Positions 53,197 through 61,002 of a stretch of DNA of 64,000 bases are shown here, piece after piece (the first letter of the stretch is position 1; each line of letters starts with the position of its first letter). The notes beneath the pieces were generated by a model. That model saw only the letters and a list, made by a program, of their open reading frames with translations. It did not search any database and was not told where the DNA came from. The stretch comes from an uncultured Oceanospirillales bacterium. Lineage in GTDB: Bacteria > Pseudomonadota > Gammaproteobacteria > Xanthomonadales > SZUA-36. The stretch spans positions 124,001-188,000 of the forward strand of contig CAJXKA010000002.1 in NCBI GenBank assembly GCA_913055655.1, written 5' to 3'. A program made the position numbers and the translations under genes.

Positions 53197-53301
53197 AACC
53201 CCTGTCGCGCAAAGCGCGACGGGGTTCGACAAATCGGCAGGAAAGCCGATTTGGACGCCCGGCAGAGCCGGGCGCCCGCAGGGTGAGGCGCAGGATGCGC
53301 C
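53197..53301. repeat. Row of four different hairpins with purine loops
   Basis: Four stem-loops follow each other: GTCGCGC-AAA-GCGCGAC extended by AACCCC/GGGGTT (53197-53226); AAATCGGC-AGGAAA-GCCGATTT (53231-53252); CGCCCGGC-AGA-GCCGGGCG (53256-53274); GGCGCA-GGA-TGCGCC (53287-53301). All loops are purines only. Stems are unrelated to each other. The block follows tRNA-Gln and its terminator, and the segment up to 53369 holds no gene. Confidence 0.8.
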
Positions 53302-53369
53302 GAATCAATCCCTCTCCTCGCGAAGCTGTGTAGCCCAATTATTTTTGTGCATTATTCTATTGATGCCTG

Positions 53370-54056
53370 TCACCGAGGCGGATCCACCCGCCCAGGCACC
53401 GTGCTATTCAGCCGGAACCACCCCGCCACGCTAAACCGGTCACGCCTGGCCGGCAGCACCTCGTGCGGCATCTCCTCGGAAAGGAACAGCGCCACGGTCC
53501 GGTAGGCCGGCGGCACGTGAACCGCGCCGAAGTCCGTATGCAGCACCAACTCACCCCCATCGCCATCCTGCCAGTCCGGATTCAGGTAGGTCACCAGCGA
53601 CACCACGCGGTTGGCCTCGCCCCGGAACGCATCCAGGTGGGTGCGATAGAAATCACCGGGCCGGTAGTGGGCCAACTGGCTTTCGAATGAAAACAGGCCG
53701 AGGAAGAGGCGCTGGTTCAGGTGAACACGCAGCGATTCGGTCCATTCCCGCCAGGGCGCCAGCGCCGGGTGGTGCTCATCCAGCCAGTGGATGGCGTCGC
53801 GGCGGACGAAACGGTTGCGTTGCTGGTCATCGCCGCGCCCGACGGTGGCGGAATGGAAGGCGCCATCGTCTACCTGTTCCAGGTAGGCCATCAGCGTGCC
53901 GGCGACATCGACAGGCAAGCCCTCGGGAAGGACCACGTAGCCCTGTTGTTCCAGCGCCGTGGCGAGCGTTTCAAGCTCGGTGCGCGGTTGAAGCTCAGCG
54001 GATGTAAGGGTTTGCAATATCGTGCTTTCCCGGAGCGGTGAGCGAATGTACACCAC
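53370..54056 (-). CDS. 2-oxoglutarate/Fe(II)-dependent oxygenase
   Basis: A 228-residue dioxygenase of the prolyl-4-hydroxylase-like/SM-20 group. Iron ligands are His and Asp in FYRTHLDAF and His in MPHEVLPARRDRFSV, where the Arg binds 2-oxoglutarate. LVTYLNPDWQDGDGGEL is a family block. The hydroxylated target (protein or small molecule) is unknown. It starts with GTG and is divergent from the second sortase gene. Confidence 0.88.
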   Translation of the reverse strand: MVYIRSPLRESTILQTLTSAELQPRTELETLATALEQQGYVVLPEGLPVDVAGTLMAYLEQVDDGAFHSATVGRGDDQQRNRFVRRDAIHWLDEHHPALAPWREWTESLRVHLNQRLFLGLFSFESQLAHYRPGDFYRTHLDAFRGEANRVVSLVTYLNPDWQDGDGGELVLHTDFGAVHVPPAYRTVALFLSEEMPHEVLPARRDRFSVAGWFRLNSTVPGRVDPPR

Positions 54057-54189
54057 GCGGGCCCGCTCGCCAATCCCCGGAAACGGCGAAGTGGGCGTCG
54101 ACGGTCTCGTAAATTGACGGGTATGTACGCGCGGGCATTTACGGTAATATCAATATCCGCCCATGGCGCATCGAGTAACGAACGACCTG

Positions 54190-54966
54190 ATGACTGGCAC
54201 TTCAAACGGTTCCCGCTCCCGCAAACTCCTCGGCAACGGCCTGATGGCCGCAGGCGTGGTGTTGCTGGCCAGTTTCGGGCTGGCGAAGGGCTGGAGTTCC
54301 ACGCAGAGCCAGTCGGGCCTGGACGCATTCGAGGCCAACCGTGCCGCGCTGCAGGCGAACCGCCAGGCGACACCGCCCGCGCCCCGTCCCACCCACGATT
54401 TCGAACCGGACACGGCCAACGCCGTCGCCGAGATTGACGCCGATGCCGCGCTGAGGGCGACACGCGAGTCAACCAATGCGGCCTGGTACACGGAGCCGGA
54501 TTTCAGCACCTGGTCCGAAAAGCGGGTCAAGGATTTCGAGGAAAGCCTGAAGGTCGAGAGCGACGCGCCGCACGCGGTGCTGGATATCGACCACCTGAAT
54601 ATCCGCGTGCCGGTCTACAACGGCGCCGACGAGTTCAACCTGAACCGTGGCGTGGCGCGCATCATTGGCACCGGGCGTATCGGCGAGGTGGGCAACCTGG
54701 GCATTGCGGGCCACCGCGACGGCTTTTTCCGGCCGCTGAAAGATATCCAGGTGGGTGATACCTTTGAGCTTGAGACTTACTTCGGCACCCAGACCTATGC
54801 CGTGTCATCGATCGACATCGTTGACCCGGCCGACCTTCATGTCCTGGCGCCCACCGACGCGCCCACGGTTACGTTGGTAACCTGTTATCCTTTTTACTAT
54901 GTCGGTCACGCACCAAAACGCTTCATCGTCAAAGGTGAGGCCATAAACCATCAGGTCAATTCATAG
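54190..54966 (+). CDS. Second sortase, class D-like
   Basis: A 258-residue sortase unlinked to the class GN locus. One N-terminal membrane segment (GLMAAGVVLLASFGLAKGW) leads into a variable linker. The catalytic domain has His in LGIAGHRDGFF, Cys in TLVTCYPF and Arg in APKRFIV. The domain is longer and closer to class D/E sortases of Gram-positives than to the 39.6 kb enzyme. It sits 11 bases before a gene whose product ends in a sorting-like signal. The start is uncertain: ATG 54163 would add nine residues. Confidence 0.9.
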   Translation: MTGTSNGSRSRKLLGNGLMAAGVVLLASFGLAKGWSSTQSQSGLDAFEANRAALQANRQATPPAPRPTHDFEPDTANAVAEIDADAALRATRESTNAAWYTEPDFSTWSEKRVKDFEESLKVESDAPHAVLDIDHLNIRVPVYNGADEFNLNRGVARIIGTGRIGEVGNLGIAGHRDGFFRPLKDIQVGDTFELETYFGTQTYAVSSIDIVDPADLHVLAPTDAPTVTLVTCYPFYYVGHAPKRFIVKGEAINHQVNS

Positions 54967-54977
54967 AGGAGGAGAGT

Positions 54978-55544
54978 ATGAAGAAGATGACCCTGAAGTT
55001 AGGCCTGGCTGCACTCATGTGCACCGGGTATTCGGTGTCCGTCCAGGCACAGGAAGCGTGTGAAGACGGAATGTTTGTACCGGCGGTCTACGAGCGCTGG
55101 CCCCATGCGGACGACGCGTGTCTTGAAATTGTCACCCGTGATGACGGCAACCAGTACGCCCGTTTCGAGGCTGAAATCGTTTCACAGAGCCCCAGCGGCA
55201 CCTACGTGCGCTACACGCTGAAGGACGGTTCCAAGACACCGAGCCGGAAAGTCGATCCGCCGGAGGGCTTCCTGGCCCACATTGGTGGCAAGGACATCCT
55301 GTTCAAGGACCTGAACCCGCGCCAGAAGGTGAACGTCTACCTGCCTCAGCGCGCGTTCCCGGAACCGGAGCCGGAAGTGGCCGAAGCCGCACCGACCCCG
55401 CCGCCTCCGCCTCCGCCGCCGGCACCTGAGCCGGAGCCGGAGCCGGTAATGCCGACGACCGCGGGCAACCTCGGTTGGCTGGCCGTGATCGGTTCAATGT
55501 TCCTGCTGCTCGGTGGCGCACTGCGCTTCGCGCGCCAGCAGTAA
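54978..55544 (+). CDS. Putative sortase substrate with C-terminal MPTTAG sorting signal
   Basis: A 188-residue exported protein. A signal peptide (LGLAALMCTGYSVSVQAQE) precedes a small beta-rich domain with one Cys pair (EACEDGM and DDACLEI). A proline/glutamate-rich spacer follows residues 125-160. The C-terminus reads MPTTAG, then hydrophobic LAVIGSMFLLLGGAL and the short basic tail RFARQQ, the three-part layout of an LPxTA/LPxTG sorting signal. GAGGAGAG precedes the ATG. A terminator follows, closing a two-gene operon with the sortase. The globular domain is not recognised. Confidence 0.8.
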   Translation: MKKMTLKLGLAALMCTGYSVSVQAQEACEDGMFVPAVYERWPHADDACLEIVTRDDGNQYARFEAEIVSQSPSGTYVRYTLKDGSKTPSRKVDPPEGFLAHIGGKDILFKDLNPRQKVNVYLPQRAFPEPEPEVAEAAPTPPPPPPPPAPEPEPEPVMPTTAGNLGWLAVIGSMFLLLGGALRFARQQ

Positions 55545-55572
55545 GCTGAACTCACATTGACCTGGTTTGCAG

Positions 55573-55600
55573 GGGGCGCCTTCGGGCGCCCCTTGTTTTT
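55573..55600 (+). terminator. Rho-independent terminator of the second sortase operon
   Basis: GGGGCGCC, loop TTCG, GGCGCCCC and then TTGTTTTT. The stem is perfect and the UUCG loop is a very stable type. It ends the sortase/substrate transcript 28 bases after the stop codon. Confidence 0.92.
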
Positions 55601-55620
55601 CGCGGTACCGGGTATCGGCC

Positions 55621-56064
55621 CTAGCGGGCGACGCTGGCCTTCCGAATGGGTTCGGAAATGGCCGGCCGGGGAGACAGCAGGTCCTCGAGGGTATGCGACC
55701 CAAGGACGTCCACGAAAGCCTGGACAGCGTTGGTGAGAACGCCGCGCAGCCGGGACTGCGGGGAATTGATGTCGGTCACGGCGCCATCCATGCATTCAAG
55801 CAGCGTCATGTCGCCCTCGGCATCGACAATCACGTCTGCGAGGATGATATCGGCGGGCTCGGTTTTCAGGCGGATGCCGCCACCGGGACCGCGTTGTGAA
55901 CGCAGGTAGCCGTGATTGCCCAGGAAGCTGGCAACCTTCATCAGGTGATTACGGGAAATGGCGTAATCGTCGGAAATCTGTCGAATGGTGACCCATTCAT
56001 CGGGATGCTGGGCAAGGTAAACCAGGACCCTGATGGAATAGTCCGTAAAACGCGTCAACTGCAT
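55621..56064 (-). CDS. Rrf2-family regulator, NsrR-like but with a single cysteine
   Basis: A 147-residue winged-helix regulator. The N-terminus MQLTRFTDYSIRVLVYL and ISRNHLMKVASFLGNHGYL with the wing RGPGGGIRL match NsrR. NsrR binds a nitric-oxide-sensing 4Fe-4S cluster through three cysteines; only one Cys (residue 91, LLECMDG) remains here, and the positions of the other two are Val and a non-Cys region (TDINSPQS). It may therefore sense something else or bind no cluster. Confidence 0.88.
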   Translation of the reverse strand: MQLTRFTDYSIRVLVYLAQHPDEWVTIRQISDDYAISRNHLMKVASFLGNHGYLRSQRGPGGGIRLKTEPADIILADVIVDAEGDMTLLECMDGAVTDINSPQSRLRGVLTNAVQAFVDVLGSHTLEDLLSPRPAISEPIRKASVAR

Positions 56065-56162
56065 GGCAGGCTTGTGCCTCCGGGTTGTTATCTGTTCCCC
56101 CCCGGATACAGGCCGCCAGTATAGTGTGGTGCGGCCTCATTTGCCACGAAAATGTCCGCGCG

Positions 56163-56196
56163 ATGCGGTTATCCGGCGCCTGCCGGACAACCGCAT
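56163..56196 (-). terminator. Possible terminator of the cytochrome c gene
   Basis: ATGCGGTT and AACCGCAT pair, with CCGG/CCGG extending the stem past a small internal loop. A TTTTC run occurs some 13 bases beyond on the minus strand, so the fit to a canonical terminator is weak. Confidence 0.4.
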
Positions 56197-56205
56197 GACC
56201 GCGCT

Positions 56206-56505
56206 TTACAGGCCTGAGTAATACGCCGCGAGGTTCTCGATATCCTCGTCACTGAGCGCCGCGGACATCGGTGACATCAGCGGGTCCTTGCGATCGCCGT
56301 CGCGAAAGGCTTTCAGCTGCTTGGCCAGGTACTGGTCTTTCTGCCCTGCCAGGTTGGGCCACAGTGGATTGGGGCTGATGCCGTCGGCGCCGTGACAGGC
56401 GACGCAGGTGGCGGACTTGGCCTTGCCGGCCTCGGGATCGGCGGCCATGGCCGTGCTTGCGGCAAAAACGGCCGCGACGGCCAGGGTGGTGCGAATGACT
56501 TTCAT
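56206..56505 (-). CDS. Small class I cytochrome c (c553-like)
   Basis: A 99-residue periplasmic cytochrome with signal peptide ([16 protein letters not shown]). The haem site is CVACHG and the axial Met is probably in [12 protein letters not shown]. This short c553/c4-half type carries electrons to oxidases or other acceptors; partners are not encoded nearby. Confidence 0.93.
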   Translation of the reverse strand: MKVIRTTLAVAAVFAASTAMAADPEAGKAKSATCVACHGADGISPNPLWPNLAGQKDQYLAKQLKAFRDGDRKDPLMSPMSAALSDEDIENLAAYYSGL

Positions 56506-56623
56506 GGACTTCCTCGCTTTCTCGGGTGCCAGCGGTTGGCACGGAAAGCGGGAATTCTAGCCGAAAAGGCTTAGCCGTGGACCCGGTATTGGCCCACGTC
56601 CCAGTAGACCCTGGCGCGTGGTG

Positions 56624-56863
56624 TCAGGCGTCCGGCGAGAGTGCCTGGTTCTCGTCCGAATTCACGGCCGTCAGGCGCGCTTCGCGAGCCGGGGTCAGCG
56701 TCGGCTCGGCAGCCAGTTCGCTGGCCTGCAGGGCACGTTCCGACTTCGGCACGATAAAGTTCGCCGTCATTTCCATGATGGCCTTTGAATCGGGATTGGG
56801 CGCGCTGGCCAGGAAGATGGCCAGTGCGAGTAACAGCGTCGGTTTCAGGTCTGCTACGTCCAT
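56624..56863 (-). CDS. Small exported hypothetical protein
   Basis: An unrecognised 79-residue protein. A membrane/signal segment (LLLALAIFLASAPNP) is near the N-terminus and the rest is polar and low in aromatic residues. A CAGGAG site lies 5 bases before the ATG at 56863, which supports translation. No cysteine is present. An AT-rich palindrome lies about 80 bases upstream. Confidence 0.6.
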   Translation of the reverse strand: MDVADLKPTLLLALAIFLASAPNPDSKAIMEMTANFIVPKSERALQASELAAEPTLTPAREARLTAVNSDENQALSPDA

Positions 56864-56941
56864 GTTTGCTCCTGGTTGCTGGAGGTCGCGCACCCAACGG
56901 CTATCCGTGCCGGTGTGATAGTGCGTCATACTGAATATAAC

Positions 56942-56969
56942 GCAAATTAGCCAAAAAAGTCTAATTCGC
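56942..56969. promoter_or_regulatory. AT-rich imperfect palindrome between rpiA and the small protein gene
   Basis: GCAAATTAG and CTAATTCGC pair with one mismatch around CCAAAAAAGT. It stands out in a very GC-rich genome. It could be an operator for the small protein gene or a termination stem for rpiA. Confidence 0.35.
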
Positions 56970-56979
56970 TTCGTCGCAT

Positions 56980-57636
56980 TCAGCGAATCGTGTCCACGCC
57001 CCCTGGTGCGGCGCAAAGCACGATATTGGCCGGCCGGATGGCGAACAGGCCATTGCAGACCACGCCCGGGATGTCGTTAAGCGCGCGCTCCATGGTCACC
57101 GGGTCGACCAGGTCCAGCTGGTGAACGTCAATGACGAGGTTGCCATTGTCGGTGGTCAGGCCTTCGCGCCATTCCGGCCGGCCGCCCAGGCCCACCAGTT
57201 TCCGCGCCACCAGGCTGCGCGCCATCGGGATCACTTCAACCGGCAGGGGAAACGCACCGAGGACACCCACCCGTTTCGATTCATCCACCATGCACACGAA
57301 AGTGCGTGCGGCCTCGGCGACGATCTTCTCGCGCGTCAGGGCACCGCCGCCACCCTTGATCAGCCGGCGGTGCGGATCAAACTCGTCCGCGCCGTCAATA
57401 TAGACATCAATGTCACCGGTGTGATTGAGGTCGAGCACGCGAATGCCGATCTCGCGCAGTCGTTTCGAAGTGGCCTCCGAGCTTGAAACAGCGCCCTCGA
57501 CCTGGCGGCGGGATTCGGCCAGGGCGCTGATAAAGGCCTCGACGGTACTGCCGGTGCCGACGCCGATGATGCTGTCGTGCTCGACCCACTCCAGCGCGGC
57601 GTGGGCGGCGTCCCTTTTCAGCCTGTCCTGGCTCAT
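56980..57636 (-). CDS. rpiA: RpiA, ribose-5-phosphate isomerase A
   Basis: A 218-residue isomerase of the pentose phosphate pathway. [17 protein letters not shown] phosphate loop ([13 protein letters not shown]), [20 protein letters not shown] and [15 protein letters not shown] are diagnostic. I start at [10 protein letters not shown] (57636); the frame is open upstream into ygfA. Confidence 0.97.
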   Translation of the reverse strand: MSQDRLKRDAAHAALEWVEHDSIIGVGTGSTVEAFISALAESRRQVEGAVSSSEATSKRLREIGIRVLDLNHTGDIDVYIDGADEFDPHRRLIKGGGGALTREKIVAEAARTFVCMVDESKRVGVLGAFPLPVEVIPMARSLVARKLVGLGGRPEWREGLTTDNGNLVIDVHQLDLVDPVTMERALNDIPGVVCNGLFAIRPANIVLCAAPGGVDTIR

Positions 57637-57640
57637 TCGG

Positions 57641-58255
57641 TTACTCCGGGTCATGTGATGGGGGCATTGTTGCGTGTTGCGCCGGGCAGGTAAACCACCC
57701 GGATTCCGACACCATCGCGTGCAGGGGAACATCCAGCGTCGTCATCGCCACGCGCTCAGCGCGCTGGCAGTCGTAACCCACGCCCACCCTGATGGGGCTG
57801 GGCACGTCACGGTAAGGCGCCAGAACGCGGTCGTAATAGCCTGCGCCCATGCCCAGGCGCCCACCGGCTTTGTCCCAGGCGACCAGGGGCAGCAGCACGA
57901 CGTCGATCGCATCCAGCGGCCAGGCCTGGCCGACTGCCGGTTCATCAATGCCGAATCGATTCGGCGTGGCCGCGCAGCCGGCTTTCCATTCGTGAAAATG
58001 CATTACGGGGGGTAGGCCGCTATCCACAACGGGCAAGACAATGGTGGTGCCGGTGGCGGACAGCGTGGCCAGCAGCGGGGCCAGGTCGGGCTCGCCGTCA
58101 AAGGCGGCGTAGGCCGCGACGACTTTCGCGCCGGCGATGGTTTCGTGGGCGCCCAGGTGGTCGCGGATCGCGCGATCGTGCTGTGAACGGGTGTCGCTGT
58201 CAATGGCACGACGCGCGGCACGAAATTGACGGCGCAGGGTGGGTTTCTCGTTCAC
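57641..58255 (-). CDS. ygfA: 5-formyltetrahydrofolate cyclo-ligase (YgfA)
   Basis: A 204-residue enzyme that returns 5-formyl-THF to the folate pool. [12 protein letters not shown] at the N-terminus, [37 protein letters not shown] and the nearby [12 protein letters not shown] are conserved. It starts with GTG. It lies directly downstream of 6S RNA, as in E. coli. Confidence 0.95.
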   Translation of the reverse strand: MNEKPTLRRQFRAARRAIDSDTRSQHDRAIRDHLGAHETIAGAKVVAAYAAFDGEPDLAPLLATLSATGTTIVLPVVDSGLPPVMHFHEWKAGCAATPNRFGIDEPAVGQAWPLDAIDVVLLPLVAWDKAGGRLGMGAGYYDRVLAPYRDVPSPIRVGVGYDCQRAERVAMTTLDVPLHAMVSESGWFTCPAQHATMPPSHDPE

Positions 58256-58302
58256 GGATTCAGCCGAATCGATGAAAGCGGGCGGTGTTGGCGACGCGAG
58301 TG

Positions 58303-58455
58303 GTGAAAAAACCCTCCACGGATGCCGCTGCGGGACCGGTGACCTTGAACCAGTGGTTCAGGTGGGTGGGCTTGCCGGGTCTCAGGCTTTTCGCTCCATG
58401 GCGAACATGCACACCGACTACCGACGCTGCCGACCCTAGGTCAAAAACTAGGGAC
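58303..58455 (-). ncRNA. ssrS: 6S RNA (ssrS), RNA polymerase regulator
   Basis: The segment between zapA and ygfA contains, on the minus strand, GTGTGCATGTTCG...GAGCGAAAAGCCTGAG and then ACCTGAACCACTGGTTCAAG followed by CCCGCAGCGGCATCCGTGG. These match the E. coli 6S 3' arm (CACCTTGAACCAAGGGTTCA, GCGGCGGCATCTC) closely, and the gene order is the classic one. A perfect TATAAT lies at 58461-58466. Its end near a T6 run at 58306-58311 is approximate. 6S RNA mimics an open promoter and binds sigma70 polymerase in stationary phase. Confidence 0.88.
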
Positions 58456-58504
58456 AAGGCATTATACGGGCCCGCTGGCAAACACCGCAGAGGGCAGGTT
58501 CATT

Positions 58505-58810
58505 TTAGTCGATTGGCGCTTCGAGCGCATCTTCGAGTTCGTCGGCGAGCATGCGGATGCGACGGTCGACCTGTTCTTCACGGGCCACGCCCTGCTTGCG
58601 CAGCCGGATCAGCTCGTCGGACATGTTCAGCGCGGTCATCACCGCGATGCGCTCCAGCGACATCAGGTTGCCGGTGGCCTTGATTTCGCGCATGCGCCCG
58701 TCCAGCAGTTCCGCGGCTTCCTTCAGCGCGGCGCGTTCTTCGGGTGCGCTGGCAAACTGGTATTCCCGGTCGAGGATGATGACCGAGATGGGTTCTTTTT
58801 CGGTAGACAT
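58505..58810 (-). CDS. zapA: ZapA cell division protein
   Basis: A 101-residue Z-ring stabiliser. ISVIILDREYQFASAPEE forms the globular head and a coiled coil follows (LLDGRMREIKATGNLMSLERIAVM). It cross-links FtsZ filaments. It is 16 bases downstream of a small coiled-coil gene and upstream of 6S RNA. Confidence 0.92.
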   Translation of the reverse strand: MSTEKEPISVIILDREYQFASAPEERAALKEAAELLDGRMREIKATGNLMSLERIAVMTALNMSDELIRLRKQGVAREEQVDRRIRMLADELEDALEAPID

Positions 58811-58826
58811 CGGCGTCAGCCGCCCC

Positions 58827-59048
58827 TTACATCTGCTCCAGCGCCTTGAGGCGATGGATCATGGCTTCGACCTTGGTGCGGGCCTCGTCGTTCTTGGCCA
58901 CGAGCGCTGCGCGCTCACTCACCAGTGACTCCTGGCGGGATTGCAACGACTCATTCTCTTCACGCAGGCGGCGCACCTGGTCCAGAAGCTGGCGCAGCTT
59001 GGCTTCCAAACGCTCCAGGTCGCGGGTTGACTGTTCTAATGAGTCCAT
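58827..59048 (-). CDS. ZapB-like coiled-coil protein (TIGR02449 type)
   Basis: A 73-residue, almost wholly coiled-coil protein (LERLEAKLRQLLDQVRRLRE). Its position just before zapA and its size match the small TIGR02449-type family commonly linked to cell division and ZapB. The start at MDSLEQSTRD (59048) avoids a low-complexity upstream extension that would overlap ygfB. Confidence 0.8.
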   Translation of the reverse strand: MDSLEQSTRDLERLEAKLRQLLDQVRRLREENESLQSRQESLVSERAALVAKNDEARTKVEAMIHRLKALEQM

Positions 59049-59096
59049 GCCGCCACTATAATTTGCGCCATCATACCGGTCAATCGGAGTCACCCA

Positions 59097-59681
59097 ATGT
59101 CCAGCCCAGATCTGCCCGATTTCGACCACACCCTTGCGCTCAGCCACGGCAATCTTGATGCTGCGGGCCTTTCGGAGTGCCACGGTGTGGCCTGTGGACT
59201 GCTGGTGCGACAGCCCGGCAGCGGTCCGGACGCCTTCATAGGCCTGCTGGACATGCTGCAGATCATCGACAACCCGGGCGCGGCGCTGCGCGATTCACTC
59301 TCCGAGCTGTTCACCGCCGCCGCGGCGCAGCTCGCGGACGAGGAAATGGGCCTGGTGATCTGGCTGCCGGATGACAGCGAGACCCTGGAAGACCGCACCG
59401 AGGCGATTGCCCAGTGGTGCAACGGTTTCCTGGCCTCGGTGGGTGCCGGCGATGACGACCGCTTGTCCACCCTGTCCGACGACGCCGGCGAGGCGCTGGC
59501 CGATATCAAGGAGATCGCGCTGGCGGAAGTCAGCGACGCCGCCCCGGAAGAGACACCCGGCATCGCCGATATCGAGGAGGACGAGCAGGCCTTCGCCGAG
59601 ATTGTCGAGTACATCCGCGTGTCGGTGATGATCCTGCGCGAGGACCTGCGCGGTCCCGCCGCCGGCGAAAGCATTCACTGA
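59097..59681 (+). CDS. ygfB: UPF0149 family protein (YgfB)
   Basis: A 194-residue YgfB-type protein of unknown biochemistry. LSECHGVACGLLV and GLVIWLPDDSETLEDRTEAI with WCNGFLASVG are family blocks. In Pseudomonas YgfB modulates beta-lactamase regulation, which may not apply here. It heads ygfB-pepP-ubiH-ubiI, a conserved gammaproteobacterial operon. Confidence 0.93.
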   Translation: MSSPDLPDFDHTLALSHGNLDAAGLSECHGVACGLLVRQPGSGPDAFIGLLDMLQIIDNPGAALRDSLSELFTAAAAQLADEEMGLVIWLPDDSETLEDRTEAIAQWCNGFLASVGAGDDDRLSTLSDDAGEALADIKEIALAEVSDAAPEETPGIADIEEDEQAFAEIVEYIRVSVMILREDLRGPAAGESIH

Positions 59682-59694
59682 GCGCGCTTCGCCA

Positions 59695-61002
59695 ATGATT
59701 AAAGCCAGCGAGTACGCCCGTCGTCGTCGCCAGTTGATGCGCACCGTGGGGGAGGGCGCCGTCATCATCCTGCGCGCCGCGCCGGAGCGCGTGCGCAACC
59801 ATGATGTGCTGTACCCCTTTCGCCAGGACAGTGATTTCCTCTACCTGACCGGTTTCCGCGAGCCCGAGGCCATGCTGGTGATGGTCACCGGTGACCGGGA
59901 CGGGCGCAGCATCCTGTTCTGCCGTGAAAAGGATCCCGTCAAGGAGATGTGGGACGGCGCCATGATTGGCCTGGAAGCGGCCGTCGAAGAATACGGCATG
60001 GACGAGGCCTACCCGATTGGCGAGCTGGAGCGGCGGTTGCCGGAATTGTTGCGCGACCGGGTGCGAATCTGCCATGACCTGGGGCGTGATCCCGCGTTCG
60101 ACACCCGGCTGATCGGCTGGCTGAATGAATTTCGCGGCAAGCCGCGGCGTGATTTTCACGCGCCCGACGAGATTGTCGAGCTGGGGCACATCGTCCATGA
60201 CATGCGCCTGTACAAGAGTCGCGGTGAGCTGACGGCCATGCGTCGCGCCGCCCGCGTGTCCGCCGACGCCCACATCCTCGCCATGCAGGCGTGCAAGCCC
60301 GGGCTGAACGAGGCCGATATTCACGCCACGCTGGTGCATCACTTCATGCGTGAGCATTGTGAAACCGCCTATTCGCCCATTGTCGGCGGCGGCGCCAACG
60401 CCTGCGTGTTGCATTACATCGCCAACAACGCGCCGCTGGCTGACGGCGACCTGTTGCTGATCGACGCCGGCGCCGAATACGACGGCTATGCCGCCGACAT
60501 CACCCGCACCTTCCCGGTCAACGGTGTTTTCAGCTCGCCCCAGCGTGAGCTTTACGACCTGGTGCTGGAGGCCCAGGCGGCCGCCATCGACCAGGTGCGC
60601 CCCGGTAGCCAGTGGGAGGATATTCACGAAGCGGCGGTGTCGGTGCTCACCGACGGATTGCTTGACCTGGGCATCCTGGAGGGCAACCGCGCCGAGGCGC
60701 TGGAACAGGGCCTGGTCGACAACTACTACGTGCACAAGACCGGGCACTGGCTCGGGCTGGACGTGCATGACGCCGGCGACTACCAGGTCGACGGTCATTC
60801 GCGCGAGCTGGAGCCGGGCATGGTCCTGACCATCGAGCCCGGGCTGTACATCCGCGCCGACGATGAACGGGTGGACGCGCGCTGGCGCGGCATCGGCATC
60901 CGCATCGAGGACGACGTGGTGGTGACGCGTGATGAACCCGAGATTCTCACCTCGAGAGTGCCGAAGGTCGCGTCGGAGATCGAGGCCCTGATGGCGGGAT
61001 GA
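59695..61002 (+). CDS. pepP: PepP, Xaa-Pro aminopeptidase
   Basis: A 435-residue M24B metallopeptidase that removes N-terminal residues before Pro. The pita-bread metal ligands appear in LLIDAGAEYDGYAADITR (two Asp), HKTGHWLGLDVHD (His), TIEPGLYIR (Glu) and IRIEDDVVV (Glu). The N-terminal domain RVRNHDVLYPFRQDSDFLY is typical. It overlaps ubiH by ATGA. Confidence 0.97.
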   Translation: MIKASEYARRRRQLMRTVGEGAVIILRAAPERVRNHDVLYPFRQDSDFLYLTGFREPEAMLVMVTGDRDGRSILFCREKDPVKEMWDGAMIGLEAAVEEYGMDEAYPIGELERRLPELLRDRVRICHDLGRDPAFDTRLIGWLNEFRGKPRRDFHAPDEIVELGHIVHDMRLYKSRGELTAMRRAARVSADAHILAMQACKPGLNEADIHATLVHHFMREHCETAYSPIVGGGANACVLHYIANNAPLADGDLLLIDAGAEYDGYAADITRTFPVNGVFSSPQRELYDLVLEAQAAAIDQVRPGSQWEDIHEAAVSVLTDGLLDLGILEGNRAEALEQGLVDNYYVHKTGHWLGLDVHDAGDYQVDGHSRELEPGMVLTIEPGLYIRADDERVDARWRGIGIRIEDDVVVTRDEPEILTSRVPKVASEIEALMAG

